This document shows, in pieces, positions 34,609 through 43,333 of a stretch of DNA of 64,000 nucleotides; position 1 is the stretch's first letter, and the number at the start of each line of letters is the position of its first letter. Location of the stretch: positions 176,615 through 240,614 of the forward strand of contig NZ_VKKX01000052.1 of NCBI RefSeq assembly GCF_008271655.1, written 5' to 3'. Origin of the DNA: Gemmobacter caeruleus (GTDB taxonomy: Bacteria; Pseudomonadota; Alphaproteobacteria; Rhodobacterales; Rhodobacteraceae). Both the position numbers and the translations under genes were made by a program. Under the pieces are notes generated by a model. It had not been told where the DNA came from. It saw only the letters and a program-made list of their open reading frames with translations, and did not search any database.

Positions 34609-36453
34609 ATGGCGCGACTGAGGGGGAACTGGCTGCCCGTGCTGATGCTGGCCGGGCTATGCGCGACGCCGGGGGCGGCGCAAGACCGTCTGGGCCTTGT
34701 GGCGCCAGGCGCGGCGCTGCGCATTCCGCTGGACCAGATCGTGCCGCTGTCGCGTCTTCGGGTCGAAATCGACGGCGTTCCCGCCGATGCGGGGCTGGCG
34801 CTGTCGGGCGGCGATCTGCTGGTCACGCTGCCGCCGGGCCTGTCGGGGCCGCGCCATGATATCGTGGTCTACCGGGTCGAGCCGGGCCAGGACAGCGAAT
34901 TGGGGGTCTGGAGCTTCGAGACCCCGACCGGCAGTGCCGAACTGGTGATGACCGGCCGGGTCGAGGCGGGGTTGCGCAGTGGCCCGGCGGGGGGCGAGGC
35001 CTATCTGACCGGCTCGGGCCGGTTGGGCTTTGATCGCGACAATGGGCGATGGCGCGGCAGTCTGGGCTTTTTGCAGACGCAAGACAGCACCAGCCGCAAC
35101 CCGCGGACCGAGATCACCGATTATTTCCTGGAACATCGCGGCGCGCTTTGGGGCGATGACCTGATCGCGCGACTGGGCACGCAGGATCTGCCGGGCGAGA
35201 CGCTGGCCATGGATGACGGCCAGCGTCGCGGCCTGTCGCTGCGCTTGCAGGATCCGGCGCGGCGGTCCGATATCGCGGTCTTTGCCCTGAAACCCGGCGA
35301 GGCCGAGGGCGGGCGCAACCTGACCGGGCTGGAGGCGCGGGATGACCGTGTGGCGGGCGTCGCGGCCAGCCTGCTGCCCTTTGCGCATCGCGGGTTCCAG
35401 ATCGACGCGCTGGCCTATGACGGTCAGGCCGAGGCAGGCCCTGGCGCGGTGGCGGGGCAGGCGCTGCGCCTGTCGGGGCCGGTGGCGGGGCTGCGCGCGG
35501 GGTCGTTCGAACTGGGCTATGCGCAATCGCGGGTATCAAGCCCCGCCCCGGGCGGCGCGATCACCCGGCGCGACAGCGCGCTGTCGGGCGAGCTGGGCTT
35601 TGGCCTGCTGCCCGAGGACGACGCCCGCAGCCTGAGCGTGACCCTGGGCGCAAGCCGCATCGGCGGCGATTATTTCAGCCCGCTGAACCCCGATCTGATC
35701 CCCGATGAAAAGGCGGCTGAACTGGGCCTGCTCTGGCAGGGGGCGTTCTGGCAATGGCAGGTCGCGGCGCGGCAGGCGCGCAACAATGTCGATGCGCTGC
35801 CGGGCCTGCCCACCGATGAGTTTCGCGATTTGTCGTTCGATCTCTATTGGTTGCCCGATGATTTTACCGGCGGGCCGCTGAATGGCATGACCTTTTACGC
35901 CTCGGCCAGCCGTGAGGCGCAGCGCCGCATCGATACGCCCTCGCTGGCCGCCGCACCCGAGGATTTCGATCTGGATACACTCAGTTTCGGGATGGACAAG
36001 CTCCAGCCCGATTACGCCTGGGCGCTTGGCGTCACGCTGGAACGGCTGACCGATCTGTCGGGGCGCGGTCTGGATGAACGCCGCACGCGGCTTGAGGCGC
36101 TTTATGCCTGGACGCCGGATGACCGCACCACGCTCACGCTCAGCGGTGAGGCGGGGCAGACCGAACGCGGCGGCCAGACCTATCGCCGTCAGGGTATCGA
36201 GGCCGGCTTTGGCTGGGACCTGGCGCCCGAACTGTGGTCGGCCTTTGTCGAGGGCGGCATCGTGCGCGACACCGATCCGCTGTCCGAGGAGGGCCGCTAT
36301 CTGGGGCTGGAACTGGCGCGCCAGTTGGGGGCGCAGACCGATCTGGTGCTGCGCGCCAATTACGGATCAGGCGCCGAAAGCCCCGATCTGGCGCCGGGGG
36401 GCGGCTGGGTCGTCGGGCTGGGGCTGCGGCACGATCTGGGGGCGCGGCAATGA
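34609..36453 (+). CDS. Outer-membrane beta-barrel protein coupled to an ECF sigma factor
   Basis: A 614-residue exported protein. A signal peptide (RLRGNWLPVLMLAGLCATPG, cut near GAAQ) is followed by a ~90-residue beta domain (RVEIDGVPADAGLALSGGD). The rest is a long series of alternating amphipathic strands such as AELVMTGRVEAGLRSG, VAGLRAGSFELGYAQ and TDLVLRANYGSG, ending GGWVVGLGLRHDLGARQ, as in outer-membrane barrels. I do not recognise a named family. Its stop overlaps the ATG of the sigma factor gene (ATGA), so the two are translationally coupled, pointing to a surface sensor or a regulated export partner. The start is not certain: a weak GGA precedes it, and an in-frame ATG lies 27 nt upstream. 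Confidence 0.75.
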   Translation: MARLRGNWLPVLMLAGLCATPGAAQDRLGLVAPGAALRIPLDQIVPLSRLRVEIDGVPADAGLALSGGDLLVTLPPGLSGPRHDIVVYRVEPGQDSELGVWSFETPTGSAELVMTGRVEAGLRSGPAGGEAYLTGSGRLGFDRDNGRWRGSLGFLQTQDSTSRNPRTEITDYFLEHRGALWGDDLIARLGTQDLPGETLAMDDGQRRGLSLRLQDPARRSDIAVFALKPGEAEGGRNLTGLEARDDRVAGVAASLLPFAHRGFQIDALAYDGQAEAGPGAVAGQALRLSGPVAGLRAGSFELGYAQSRVSSPAPGGAITRRDSALSGELGFGLLPEDDARSLSVTLGASRIGGDYFSPLNPDLIPDEKAAELGLLWQGAFWQWQVAARQARNNVDALPGLPTDEFRDLSFDLYWLPDDFTGGPLNGMTFYASASREAQRRIDTPSLAAAPEDFDLDTLSFGMDKLQPDYAWALGVTLERLTDLSGRGLDERRTRLEALYAWTPDDRTTLTLSGEAGQTERGGQTYRRQGIEAGFGWDLAPELWSAFVEGGIVRDTDPLSEEGRYLGLELARQLGAQTDLVLRANYGSGAESPDLAPGGGWVVGLGLRHDLGARQ

Positions 36454-37007
36454 CCACCGCCCCGCCGGATGCCCTGCTGGCCCGCATCGCGGCCGGCGAT
36501 CGCGACGCGCTGGCCGCGCTTTATCGCCAGCATGAGGCGGCCCTGTTCCGCTTTGTGCTGTCAAGATTGAACGATCCGACGCAAAGCGCCGACATAGTCC
36601 ATGACGTGTTTCTGGAAATATGGCGCAGTGCCGGGCGGTTCGAGGGGCGTTCCTCGGTCAGAACCTGGATTTACGGCATTGCCTATCGCAAGGTGATCGA
36701 CGTGTTCAGGGCGAGCGCAAGACTGCAAGTGACGGATGACATTCCCGAAACCGAGGATGACAGCCCCGGTGCGCTGGAATGTCTGGCCGCGGCTGAAACG
36801 CGCGATCAGGTGCGCCATTGCCTTGGCACGCTCAAGCCCGATCACCGGCAGGCGGTCGAACTCGCCTTCTTTCAGGACATGGGCTATCGCGAGATCGCCG
36901 AGGTGATGCAAGTGCCCGAAGGCACGGTCAAGACCCGGATTTTCCACGCGAAAAAGCTGTTGCAACATTGTCTGGGCCGGTTCGGCCTGCAAGGGGGGAC
37001 GGCATGA
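36450..37007 (+). CDS. ECF-type RNA polymerase sigma factor
   Basis: A 185-residue sigma-70 family protein with region 2 (ALYRQHEAALFRFVLSRL, DIVHDVFLEIWRSAGRFEG, VRTWIYGIAYRKVIDVFR) and region 4 (LKPDHRQAVELAFFQDMGYR, EIAEVMQVPEGTVKTRIFHA). Region 1.1 and region 3 are absent, as in the extracytoplasmic function group. It would direct RNA polymerase to a small regulon when released from the anti-sigma factor encoded next, whose ATG overlaps its stop (ATGA). The start at 36450 is fixed by the same kind of overlap with the outer-membrane gene. Confidence 0.93.
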   Translation: MTTAPPDALLARIAAGDRDALAALYRQHEAALFRFVLSRLNDPTQSADIVHDVFLEIWRSAGRFEGRSSVRTWIYGIAYRKVIDVFRASARLQVTDDIPETEDDSPGALECLAAAETRDQVRHCLGTLKPDHRQAVELAFFQDMGYREIAEVMQVPEGTVKTRIFHAKKLLQHCLGRFGLQGGTA

Positions 37008-37618
37008 CCGCGCCAGCCATGACCCGCGAAGCCGCGCTGCAAGACCTGCCTTTTCTGGTCAATGGCACGCTGACCGGCGCTGAACGTGTGCCGCTGGAGG
37101 CGCTGTTGTCGGATGACGCCGATCTGGTGGCGGAGCGTGATTTTCTGGCGCGGCTGCGCGCCACGATGCAGGCCGATGGCTGCGGTCAGGCCGGGGTGAA
37201 CCCTCCGGGCGAGCTGGGCCTGGCGCGGCTGATGCGCGCCCTGCCGCCGCAAGAGGCGCCGCGCCGCGCGGATCGCTGGCGCGCGCAGGGGCGGCTGGCA
37301 TTGGTGGCGGGGCTGGCGGCGGTGGCATCGGCGCTGATCACCGCCTGGGCGCTGCGCGACCCGGCGGCGGCGCCGGTCTATGTGCAGGCTTCGGGCGATG
37401 CGGGCGATGCGCCGGTGCTGACCGTGACCTTCCAGCCCGAGGCGCGGCTGGCCGATATTGCCGCGCTCTTGCAGGACAAGGATCTGATCATCGTAGATGG
37501 GCCGGGGGCGCTTGGGCTTTACCGGCTGGAACTGCCGCCGGGGGCGGATGCCTTGGCCCTTGCAGAGACGCTGCGAGCGGCAGATGATCTGGTCCTGTCT
37601 GTGGATGAGCCGGAGTGA
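37004..37618 (+). CDS. Single-span anti-sigma factor with a subtilisin-propeptide-like outer domain
   Basis: A 204-residue protein. The N-terminal ~80 residues are helical (LQDLPFLVNGTLTGAERVPL, EALLSDDADLVAERDFLARL), as in anti-sigma domains that sequester ECF factors. No zinc HxxxCxxC motif is present. One membrane helix follows (about 100-120, LALVAGLAAVASALITAWAL). The outer ~80 residues (LTVTFQPEARLADIAALLQD, IIVDGPGALGLYRLELPPGA, TLRAADDLVLSVDEPE) show the strand-helix-strand pattern and PPG-A...L spacing of S8 protease propeptides. The next gene, one base away, encodes an S8 protease, so the two probably bind each other. This link is inference from pattern. Confidence 0.82.
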   Translation: MTAPAMTREAALQDLPFLVNGTLTGAERVPLEALLSDDADLVAERDFLARLRATMQADGCGQAGVNPPGELGLARLMRALPPQEAPRRADRWRAQGRLALVAGLAAVASALITAWALRDPAAAPVYVQASGDAGDAPVLTVTFQPEARLADIAALLQDKDLIIVDGPGALGLYRLELPPGADALALAETLRAADDLVLSVDEPE

Positions 37619-37619
37619 G

Positions 37620-39122
37620 ATGGCACGGATCGGCCTGACCCCATTGCGCAAGGGCGCGCTGCGGCTGGTGCTGGCGGCGTTGCTGGCGGTGCCGGCGGGC
37701 GAGGTCATGGCGCGCGAATGTTATCGCCCGGGCGAGATCGTCGATGCGCCGATGCGCAATCTGCGCGGCACGGACCGCGCGGCGCTGCATCTTTCGGTCG
37801 ATTTCGACGGGGTGATGATTCCGGTCCGGCCGCTTTCGGTGACGGCGAACCGGCTGCGGGTGCGGCTGCCTTCGCGCGGGGTGCCGGGTGATGCGCTGTT
37901 CTGGCTGCGCCATGTGCCGGCCGATGGCGGGCGCGATGTGCTGCTGGCCTCGGGGCGGACCTGCGCCGCGCCGCCCACGGCCCCGGCGGGGCAGGCGGCC
38001 CTGTCCCGGCGCAGCCGCCGCCCGCTGGAACGTGCGACGGCCTCGGATGTGGCGGCGCCCAGTGGCGCGCCGGAATATCTGCTGGCGGGCCGGGCCGGTG
38101 CCATGGGCCAGGCCGAGGCGCTGTTGACCGAAACCGGGGCCGAGGTTCTGCGCCGCACCGATCTGGGCGGGCTGGGCCTGCGGATGCTGGCGGTCGATCT
38201 GCGCGGGACCATGACTCTCAATCAATTGCGGGCGGCGCTGGCGCGGCGCGGGGTGGCGGCCAAGGCCGACCGGCATACGGTCTATCGGGCGGCTCAGGGG
38301 GGCGCGGCGCTGAACTGGGCGCCGGGGCTGGTCGGGCTGATGCCGGGCCAAAGCTGCCGGCTGCGGCGGCAGGTGCGTATCGGGCTGATCGACGGGCCGG
38401 TCGATACCGGCTTGCCGGCGCTGGCCGGGGTGCCGGTGCGCGCGACCTCGGTTCTGGGCAGCGCCGATCATCAGGGATCGCCCGACCACGCGACCGGGAT
38501 CGCGGCGCTGATTGCGTCACCCGGCGGGGATGGGGCGCTGCCGGCGGGGATCGCGCCGGGGGCGCAGATCTATTCGGTGGTGGCCTTTGCCCGCAGCGGC
38601 GGGCGCGAGGTGGCGCGGCTGGAAAACATCGCGCAAGCGATGGACTGGCTCATTCAGGCGCGGGTCGAGCTGATCAACCTGTCGCTCTCGGGGCCGCCCA
38701 ACGATACCCTGGCCGAGATCGTGCGGCTGGCCGATGCGCAGGGCATCGTCATGCTGGCGGCGGCGGGGAATGGCGGGCAACCGGGCGTGGCCTATCCGGC
38801 CTCGGACTCGCGGGTGATCGGGATCACGGCGGTCGATGCGGCGCGCCGGCTGTATCGGCGCGCGAATACCGGGGCGGATGTGGATTTCGCGGCGCCCGGC
38901 GTGGATGTGCCGGTGCCGACCCGGCGCGGGGCGGCGCATCGTTCGGGCACATCCTATGCCACCGGGATCGCGACGGCGGTGGTGGCACAGATGATGGCGC
39001 GCGGCGTGCAGGGGCGCGCGGCGATTGTCGCCGGGCTGCGCGACGCGGCCGAGGATCTAGGGCCGCCCGGGCGGGATGACCAGTTCGGCTGGGGCCTGTT
39101 GCGCCTGCCCGACGGGTGTTGA
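37620..39122 (+). CDS. Secreted subtilisin-like serine protease (family S8)
   Basis: A 500-residue protein with a signal peptide (LRLVLAALLAVPAGEVMA) and a beta-rich N-terminal domain (about 30-120). A propeptide-like segment follows (about 150-225, AEALLTETGAEVLRRTDLGG), then the catalytic domain. The triad is complete: Asp258 in GLIDGPVDT, His290 in DHATGIAAL, Ser445 in SGTSYATGIA, with the oxyanion Asn in AAAGNGG. It is probably periplasmic or surface-exposed. The gene follows the anti-sigma gene by one base, with GGAG just before the ATG, making a four-gene unit. It may cut or be restrained by the anti-sigma factor, or be a product of the sigma regulon. Confidence 0.9.
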   Translation: MARIGLTPLRKGALRLVLAALLAVPAGEVMARECYRPGEIVDAPMRNLRGTDRAALHLSVDFDGVMIPVRPLSVTANRLRVRLPSRGVPGDALFWLRHVPADGGRDVLLASGRTCAAPPTAPAGQAALSRRSRRPLERATASDVAAPSGAPEYLLAGRAGAMGQAEALLTETGAEVLRRTDLGGLGLRMLAVDLRGTMTLNQLRAALARRGVAAKADRHTVYRAAQGGAALNWAPGLVGLMPGQSCRLRRQVRIGLIDGPVDTGLPALAGVPVRATSVLGSADHQGSPDHATGIAALIASPGGDGALPAGIAPGAQIYSVVAFARSGGREVARLENIAQAMDWLIQARVELINLSLSGPPNDTLAEIVRLADAQGIVMLAAAGNGGQPGVAYPASDSRVIGITAVDAARRLYRRANTGADVDFAAPGVDVPVPTRRGAAHRSGTSYATGIATAVVAQMMARGVQGRAAIVAGLRDAAEDLGPPGRDDQFGWGLLRLPDGC

Positions 39123-39124
39123 GC

Positions 39125-39137
39125 GGGGGGGGGGGGG
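39125..39137. repeat. Run of 13 G
   Basis: A homopolymer of thirteen G between the convergent S8 protease and sulfotransferase genes, two bases past the protease stop codon. It lies outside both coding regions, so length change would not alter a protein. It is also a likely sequencing-error site. Confidence 0.8.
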
Positions 39138-39144
39138 AGCCGGG

Positions 39145-39795
39145 CTAGCCGAAGCTGTAGCCGAAACGCGCGATATCCTCGGCGCAAAGCCCCGCCAGCA
39201 GCGTGGCATCGGCCTCGGAGTAATAGGTCCGGTAATCGCGGTCGCGGTCCGAGGCATTGGCGGGGGCCAGCGGCCCCAGCCGAAAGCCCAGATGCGCCTC
39301 CAGCGGGGCGGCGTCGTCTTGCAGATGTTCCAGCCGCAGATAGGCGGTGGCGCGTTCCTGGCCCTGGCGGTCGGTCATGTAGGCGCGGGCGGGCCAGAGC
39401 GACAGCGCAGTGCGCGTTTGCGGATGGTTCAGGAAGCCGCTGAAATCATGCGATTTTGCCAGGCCCACGGCAGGGTGGGCAAAGCCCTGCATGCGCAGCC
39501 AGTGATAATAGCTGACCGCGCGATCCCAGGGGTTGCGGACCAGCGTGAAGGTGAAGAATTCCGCGATTTCGGTGTCGGAGGCGAGGCCGGCGATATCGGT
39601 CAGGGTGGAATGTTTCCACAGCCTTCCCTGTGCCTTGACCCCCTGCCAGCGGGCTTTGCGGGCGCGGGCCTTGGGCGTATCGCCGATCAGGATGTCATCC
39701 TTCATCGCGCGGCTTTCCAACGCCAGCGTCAGCGCGGTGCCGCCGGTTTTCGGGATATGGACAAAGATATAGCGGCGCCCGCGCGACAGGATCAT
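39145..39795 (-). CDS. Sulfotransferase family protein
   Basis: A 216-residue protein of the sulfotransferase family 2 fold. The PAPS 5'-phosphosulfate loop is YIFVHIPKTGGTALTLAL near the start and the 3'-phosphate motif is LVRNPWDRAVSYYHWLRM. It would move a sulfate group from PAPS to a carbohydrate or other acceptor; the substrate is unknown. The start MILSRGRRYIFVHIPK is chosen because the PAPS loop normally begins close to the N-terminus; the 48 extra codons upstream are Arg/Pro-rich shadow sequence. The 167 nt upstream of it hold nothing recognisable. Confidence 0.8.
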   Translation of the reverse strand: MILSRGRRYIFVHIPKTGGTALTLALESRAMKDDILIGDTPKARARKARWQGVKAQGRLWKHSTLTDIAGLASDTEIAEFFTFTLVRNPWDRAVSYYHWLRMQGFAHPAVGLAKSHDFSGFLNHPQTRTALSLWPARAYMTDRQGQERATAYLRLEHLQDDAAPLEAHLGFRLGPLAPANASDRDRDYRTYYSEADATLLAGLCAEDIARFGYSFG

Positions 39796-39962
39796 GGCCG
39801 TTGCCCGCGACGGGGGGCCGGCCTCGGGGGCATCGAGCCCCCTCGGCCGGCATTGCCATGGCGGGCGGCGCCGGTGCCGCGTGCGCCGGGCCGGCGGGCC
39901 TGCGGTGCCGTGACGGTCGAGTATTTGGGCAAGGAGCAAGGGGGCATCGGTTTTGCCCTCTG

Positions 39963-40907
39963 TCAGACCGGGTTGGGGAGGGGGCGGCCCTCGGCAAAGG
40001 CGATGAGATTGTCGAGCGCCATCAGGCCCATGGCGGTGCGGACCTCGGCCGTGGCGGTGCCGAGATGGGGCAGGAGGGTCACGTTTTCCAGTTGGCGCAA
40101 GGTCTCGGGGATATGGGGTTCGTGTTCGTAGACATCGAGCCCGGCCCCGGCGATGCGGCCCGATTGCAGCGCCGCGATCAGCGCGGTTTCATCGAGGATA
40201 TCGCCGCGCGCGATGTTGATCAGGATGCCTGTGGGGCGCATGGCGGCCAGTTCGGGGGCGCCGATCAGGTGGCGATTGGCAGCCCCGCCGGGCACGGCCA
40301 GCACGACGAAATCGGCCTTCATCGCCTCGGCCAGCGGCACGGCGCGGGCGGGCAGGCCGGGGTCGCGCGGGCTACGCGTATGGTAGAACACGTTCATGCC
40401 GAAGCCGTAATGGCAGCGCCGGGCGATGGCCTGGCCGATGCGGCCCATGCCGATGATGGCGACGGTCTTGCCGGTGACATGCTGGCCCAGCAACTGTGTC
40501 GGGTGCCAGCCCTGCCATTGCCCGGCGCGCAAGAGCCTTTCGCCCTCGCCGGCGCGGCGCGCGGTCATCAGGATCAGCGTCAGGGCGATGTCGGCGGTGG
40601 CGTCGGTCACCGCGCCGGGGGTATTGCTGACGGCGATGCCGGCGGCGCGGGCGGCGGTCACGTCGATATGGTTATAGCCCACTCCGAAATTCGCGAGAAG
40701 GCGCGCGCGAGGCGCGGGCACATCGGCAAAGACCGCGGCGGTGAACAGATCGCCCAGTGTCGGCAGGACGAGGTCATGGTCGGAGAGCGCGGCGCGCAGC
40801 TCATCGGGGGCAAGGGGCAGGGTGCTGTTGCGGGCGGTGACGGTAAAGCGCGCCCGGGCGGCCTGCATGACCGGATCGGGCAGGGGGCGGGTGATCAGCA
40901 GCCGCAT
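39963..40907 (-). CDS. D-isomer-specific 2-hydroxyacid dehydrogenase (glyoxylate/hydroxypyruvate reductase-like)
   Basis: A 314-residue NAD(P)H enzyme. The nucleotide-binding motif is VAIIGMGRIGQAIARRCHYG, with substrate-site Arg in LINIARGDILDE, catalytic Glu in GLDVYEHEPHIP and catalytic His in LLPHLGTATAEVR. NFGVGYNHIDVTAARAAGI matches the catalytic domain of GyaR/GhrB-type reductases. It likely reduces glyoxylate or hydroxypyruvate. It is the last gene of proC-csaA-dehydrogenase, sharing one base with the csaA stop. Confidence 0.88.
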   Translation of the reverse strand: MRLLITRPLPDPVMQAARARFTVTARNSTLPLAPDELRAALSDHDLVLPTLGDLFTAAVFADVPAPRARLLANFGVGYNHIDVTAARAAGIAVSNTPGAVTDATADIALTLILMTARRAGEGERLLRAGQWQGWHPTQLLGQHVTGKTVAIIGMGRIGQAIARRCHYGFGMNVFYHTRSPRDPGLPARAVPLAEAMKADFVVLAVPGGAANRHLIGAPELAAMRPTGILINIARGDILDETALIAALQSGRIAGAGLDVYEHEPHIPETLRQLENVTLLPHLGTATAEVRTAMGLMALDNLIAFAEGRPLPNPV

Positions 40908-41238
40908 CAGAACAGCCGCCCGCCCAGCGGCACCTCATGACCGGGGCCGATCAGCACCACCTCGCCATCGGCATCGGGCAGGCCCAGCACCAGCACCTCG
41001 GATTTCACCGGCCCGATCTGGCGCGGCGGAAAGTTCACCACCGCCAGCACCTGCCGCCCGATCAGGGTTTCGGGGGTGTAATGCGCGGTGATCTGGGCGG
41101 AGGAGCGTTTCTCGCCGATCTCGGCGCCGAAATCGAGCCACAGTTTGAAGGCGGGCTTGCGCGCCTCGGGGAAGGGTTCGACGCGGGTGATACGGCCCAG
41201 GCGGATATCGACCTTGGCGAAATCGTCATAGGTGATGG

Positions 41239-41242
<4 letters not shown>
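40907..41242 (-). CDS. csaA: tRNA-binding protein CsaA
   Basis: A 111-residue OB-fold protein of the CsaA/EMAP-II tRNA-binding family: FAKVDIRLGRITRVEPFPEA, SAQITAHYTPETLIGRQVLA, VNFPPRQIGPVKSEVLVLGL. CsaA dimers bind tRNA-like structures and have chaperone-like effects on protein export in some bacteria. Its ATG overlaps the proC stop (ATGA), so it is co-translated with proC. Confidence 0.93.
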
Positions 41243-42048
<806 letters not shown>

Positions 42049-42116
42049 GCATTCCTCCTGCGTTTCGGCGCAGATTAGGCAGGAGGCGCGGCGGGGGCAA
42101 TGGGGCTGCGGCAGCG

Positions 42117-42848
42117 CTACATGAGCGGGCGTTGCGGCGGCTGTTCCGGGCTGACCATGGCAAGAGCGGCGAGCGCCGGCAGATCGGGCAGGGTCAGCCG
42201 GCCGTCGCCCCAGCGGGCCAGCCCGCGCGCGCGCAGCGCTTTCAGTGTCTTGTTGGTATGGACCAGCGACAGGCCAAGCGCATCGGCCAGATCCTGCTGG
42301 CGATAGGGCAGGGGCACGCTGCCTTCGCGCAGCAGGCCCACGGCGCGCAGCCGTTCATGAATGCGCAAAAGCGCCCAGGCGATGCGCTGCGCCGCGTCGC
42401 GCTGCCCCAGCGAGGCGATGGTTTCGCCCAGGAAATGTTCCTCGATCGCGGCGATCCAGGTCAAATCATAGGCGCGTCCGGGATGCTGGCGGAAAAGCGT
42501 CCACAGATCGCTGCGGCGAAAGACACAGAGCGTCATATGTGTCGTGGCCTCGACCGAATGCTTCATCTCGCCCATCAGGCCGGCCTGCAAGCCGGTAAAA
42601 TCGCCGGGAAACAGGAAGTTGATCACCTGCCTCCGCCCGTTTTCCAGCGTGGTATAGCGCGTGCCCATCCCGCTCAGCACGGTGAAAAGCTGGGGGCTGT
42701 TCGATCCTTCCAGAAGGATCGTGGTCCCCGGATCGACATTCAGCTCTCCGGTCTTGAAGCCTTGCATGAAGGTCAGTTCATCCTCGGTGAAGGGGGTGAA
42801 CAGGCTGCGTTTGCGCAGGGGGCAGTTCTTGCAGGCAGTTCCGGCCAT
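42117..42848 (-). CDS. Crp/Fnr-family transcriptional regulator
   Basis: A 243-residue regulator. A short Cys-bearing N-terminus (MAGTACKNCPLRKRSLF) precedes a cyclic-nucleotide-type effector domain (TTILLEGSNSPQLFTVLSGM, FLFPGDFTGLQAGL). The C-terminal helix-turn-helix is LPYRQQDLADALGLSLVHTN, KTLKALRARGLAR. The two N-terminal Cys are too few for the four-ligand Fe-S cluster of FNR, so oxygen sensing is not implied. The start at 42848 has AGGA upstream. It could recognise TTGAC-type palindromes such as 54668-54681, but nothing in the sequence proves that. Confidence 0.87.
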   Translation of the reverse strand: MAGTACKNCPLRKRSLFTPFTEDELTFMQGFKTGELNVDPGTTILLEGSNSPQLFTVLSGMGTRYTTLENGRRQVINFLFPGDFTGLQAGLMGEMKHSVEATTHMTLCVFRRSDLWTLFRQHPGRAYDLTWIAAIEEHFLGETIASLGQRDAAQRIAWALLRIHERLRAVGLLREGSVPLPYRQQDLADALGLSLVHTNKTLKALRARGLARWGDGRLTLPDLPALAALAMVSPEQPPQRPLM

Positions 42849-42942
42849 GAGAGATCCTGTCACAAATCCGATGCGGGCTATGTCACAGTTTAATGCGCCG
42901 CGCGCTGATCGGTTCCATGGCTCTTGGCTCGGAGGTGCCGCC

Positions 42943-43311
42943 ATGCAACATGATCAGCCTGCCCGCGGGGGGCTTTATGTCATCGCCGTGCGCGATTTCG
43001 TGCTGCGCGCGGATCTGACCGATACGGTGCGCGAATTCGACCCGCAGGCCCGGATCCTGCCGGCCGAGGGGCTGGTGGCGGCGCTGGCGCAGCTTTCCGG
43101 GGCGGACGTGCCGGGCGTGGCGCTGATCGAGGCCGGGCCGGCTGCGCTGGCGGCGGCGCTTGGCGGGGCGGCGGATCCGGGGGCGATCCTGCTTTTGGGC
43201 GATGCGGCGGAGGAGGAGCCGGCGGCGCGCTGGCCGGTGCTGATCCGGCCGTTTTCATCGGATCAGGTGCTGACGGCGCTGACCGCCGCCTGGCGGCAGA
43301 CGCGCCCTTAG
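42943..43311 (+). CDS. Pseudo-receiver-like protein (degenerate response-regulator fold)
   Basis: A 122-residue protein, starting MQHDQPARGG after a strong ribosome site (GGAGG, 7 nt). It follows the alternating beta/alpha rhythm of receiver domains and ends with VLIRPFSSDQVLTALTAAW, like the conserved Lys-Pro-Phe region of response regulators with Arg in place of Lys. The aligned phospho-acceptor site (VALIEAGPAAL) has no Asp. No output domain is present. If the fold call is right it cannot be phosphorylated normally and may act as a binding partner. Low certainty in fold, fair certainty that it is a gene. Confidence 0.6.
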   Translation: MQHDQPARGGLYVIAVRDFVLRADLTDTVREFDPQARILPAEGLVAALAQLSGADVPGVALIEAGPAALAAALGGAADPGAILLLGDAAEEEPAARWPVLIRPFSSDQVLTALTAAWRQTRP

Positions 43312-43333
43312 GCCGCGGGCGGCAAGCCGGGGA

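Noticed and set aside
42117..42848. FNR-type oxygen sensor with an iron-sulfur cluster
   Set aside because: Only two cysteines stand at the N-terminus and no further cysteine ligand is evident in the expected place, so cluster binding is not supported.
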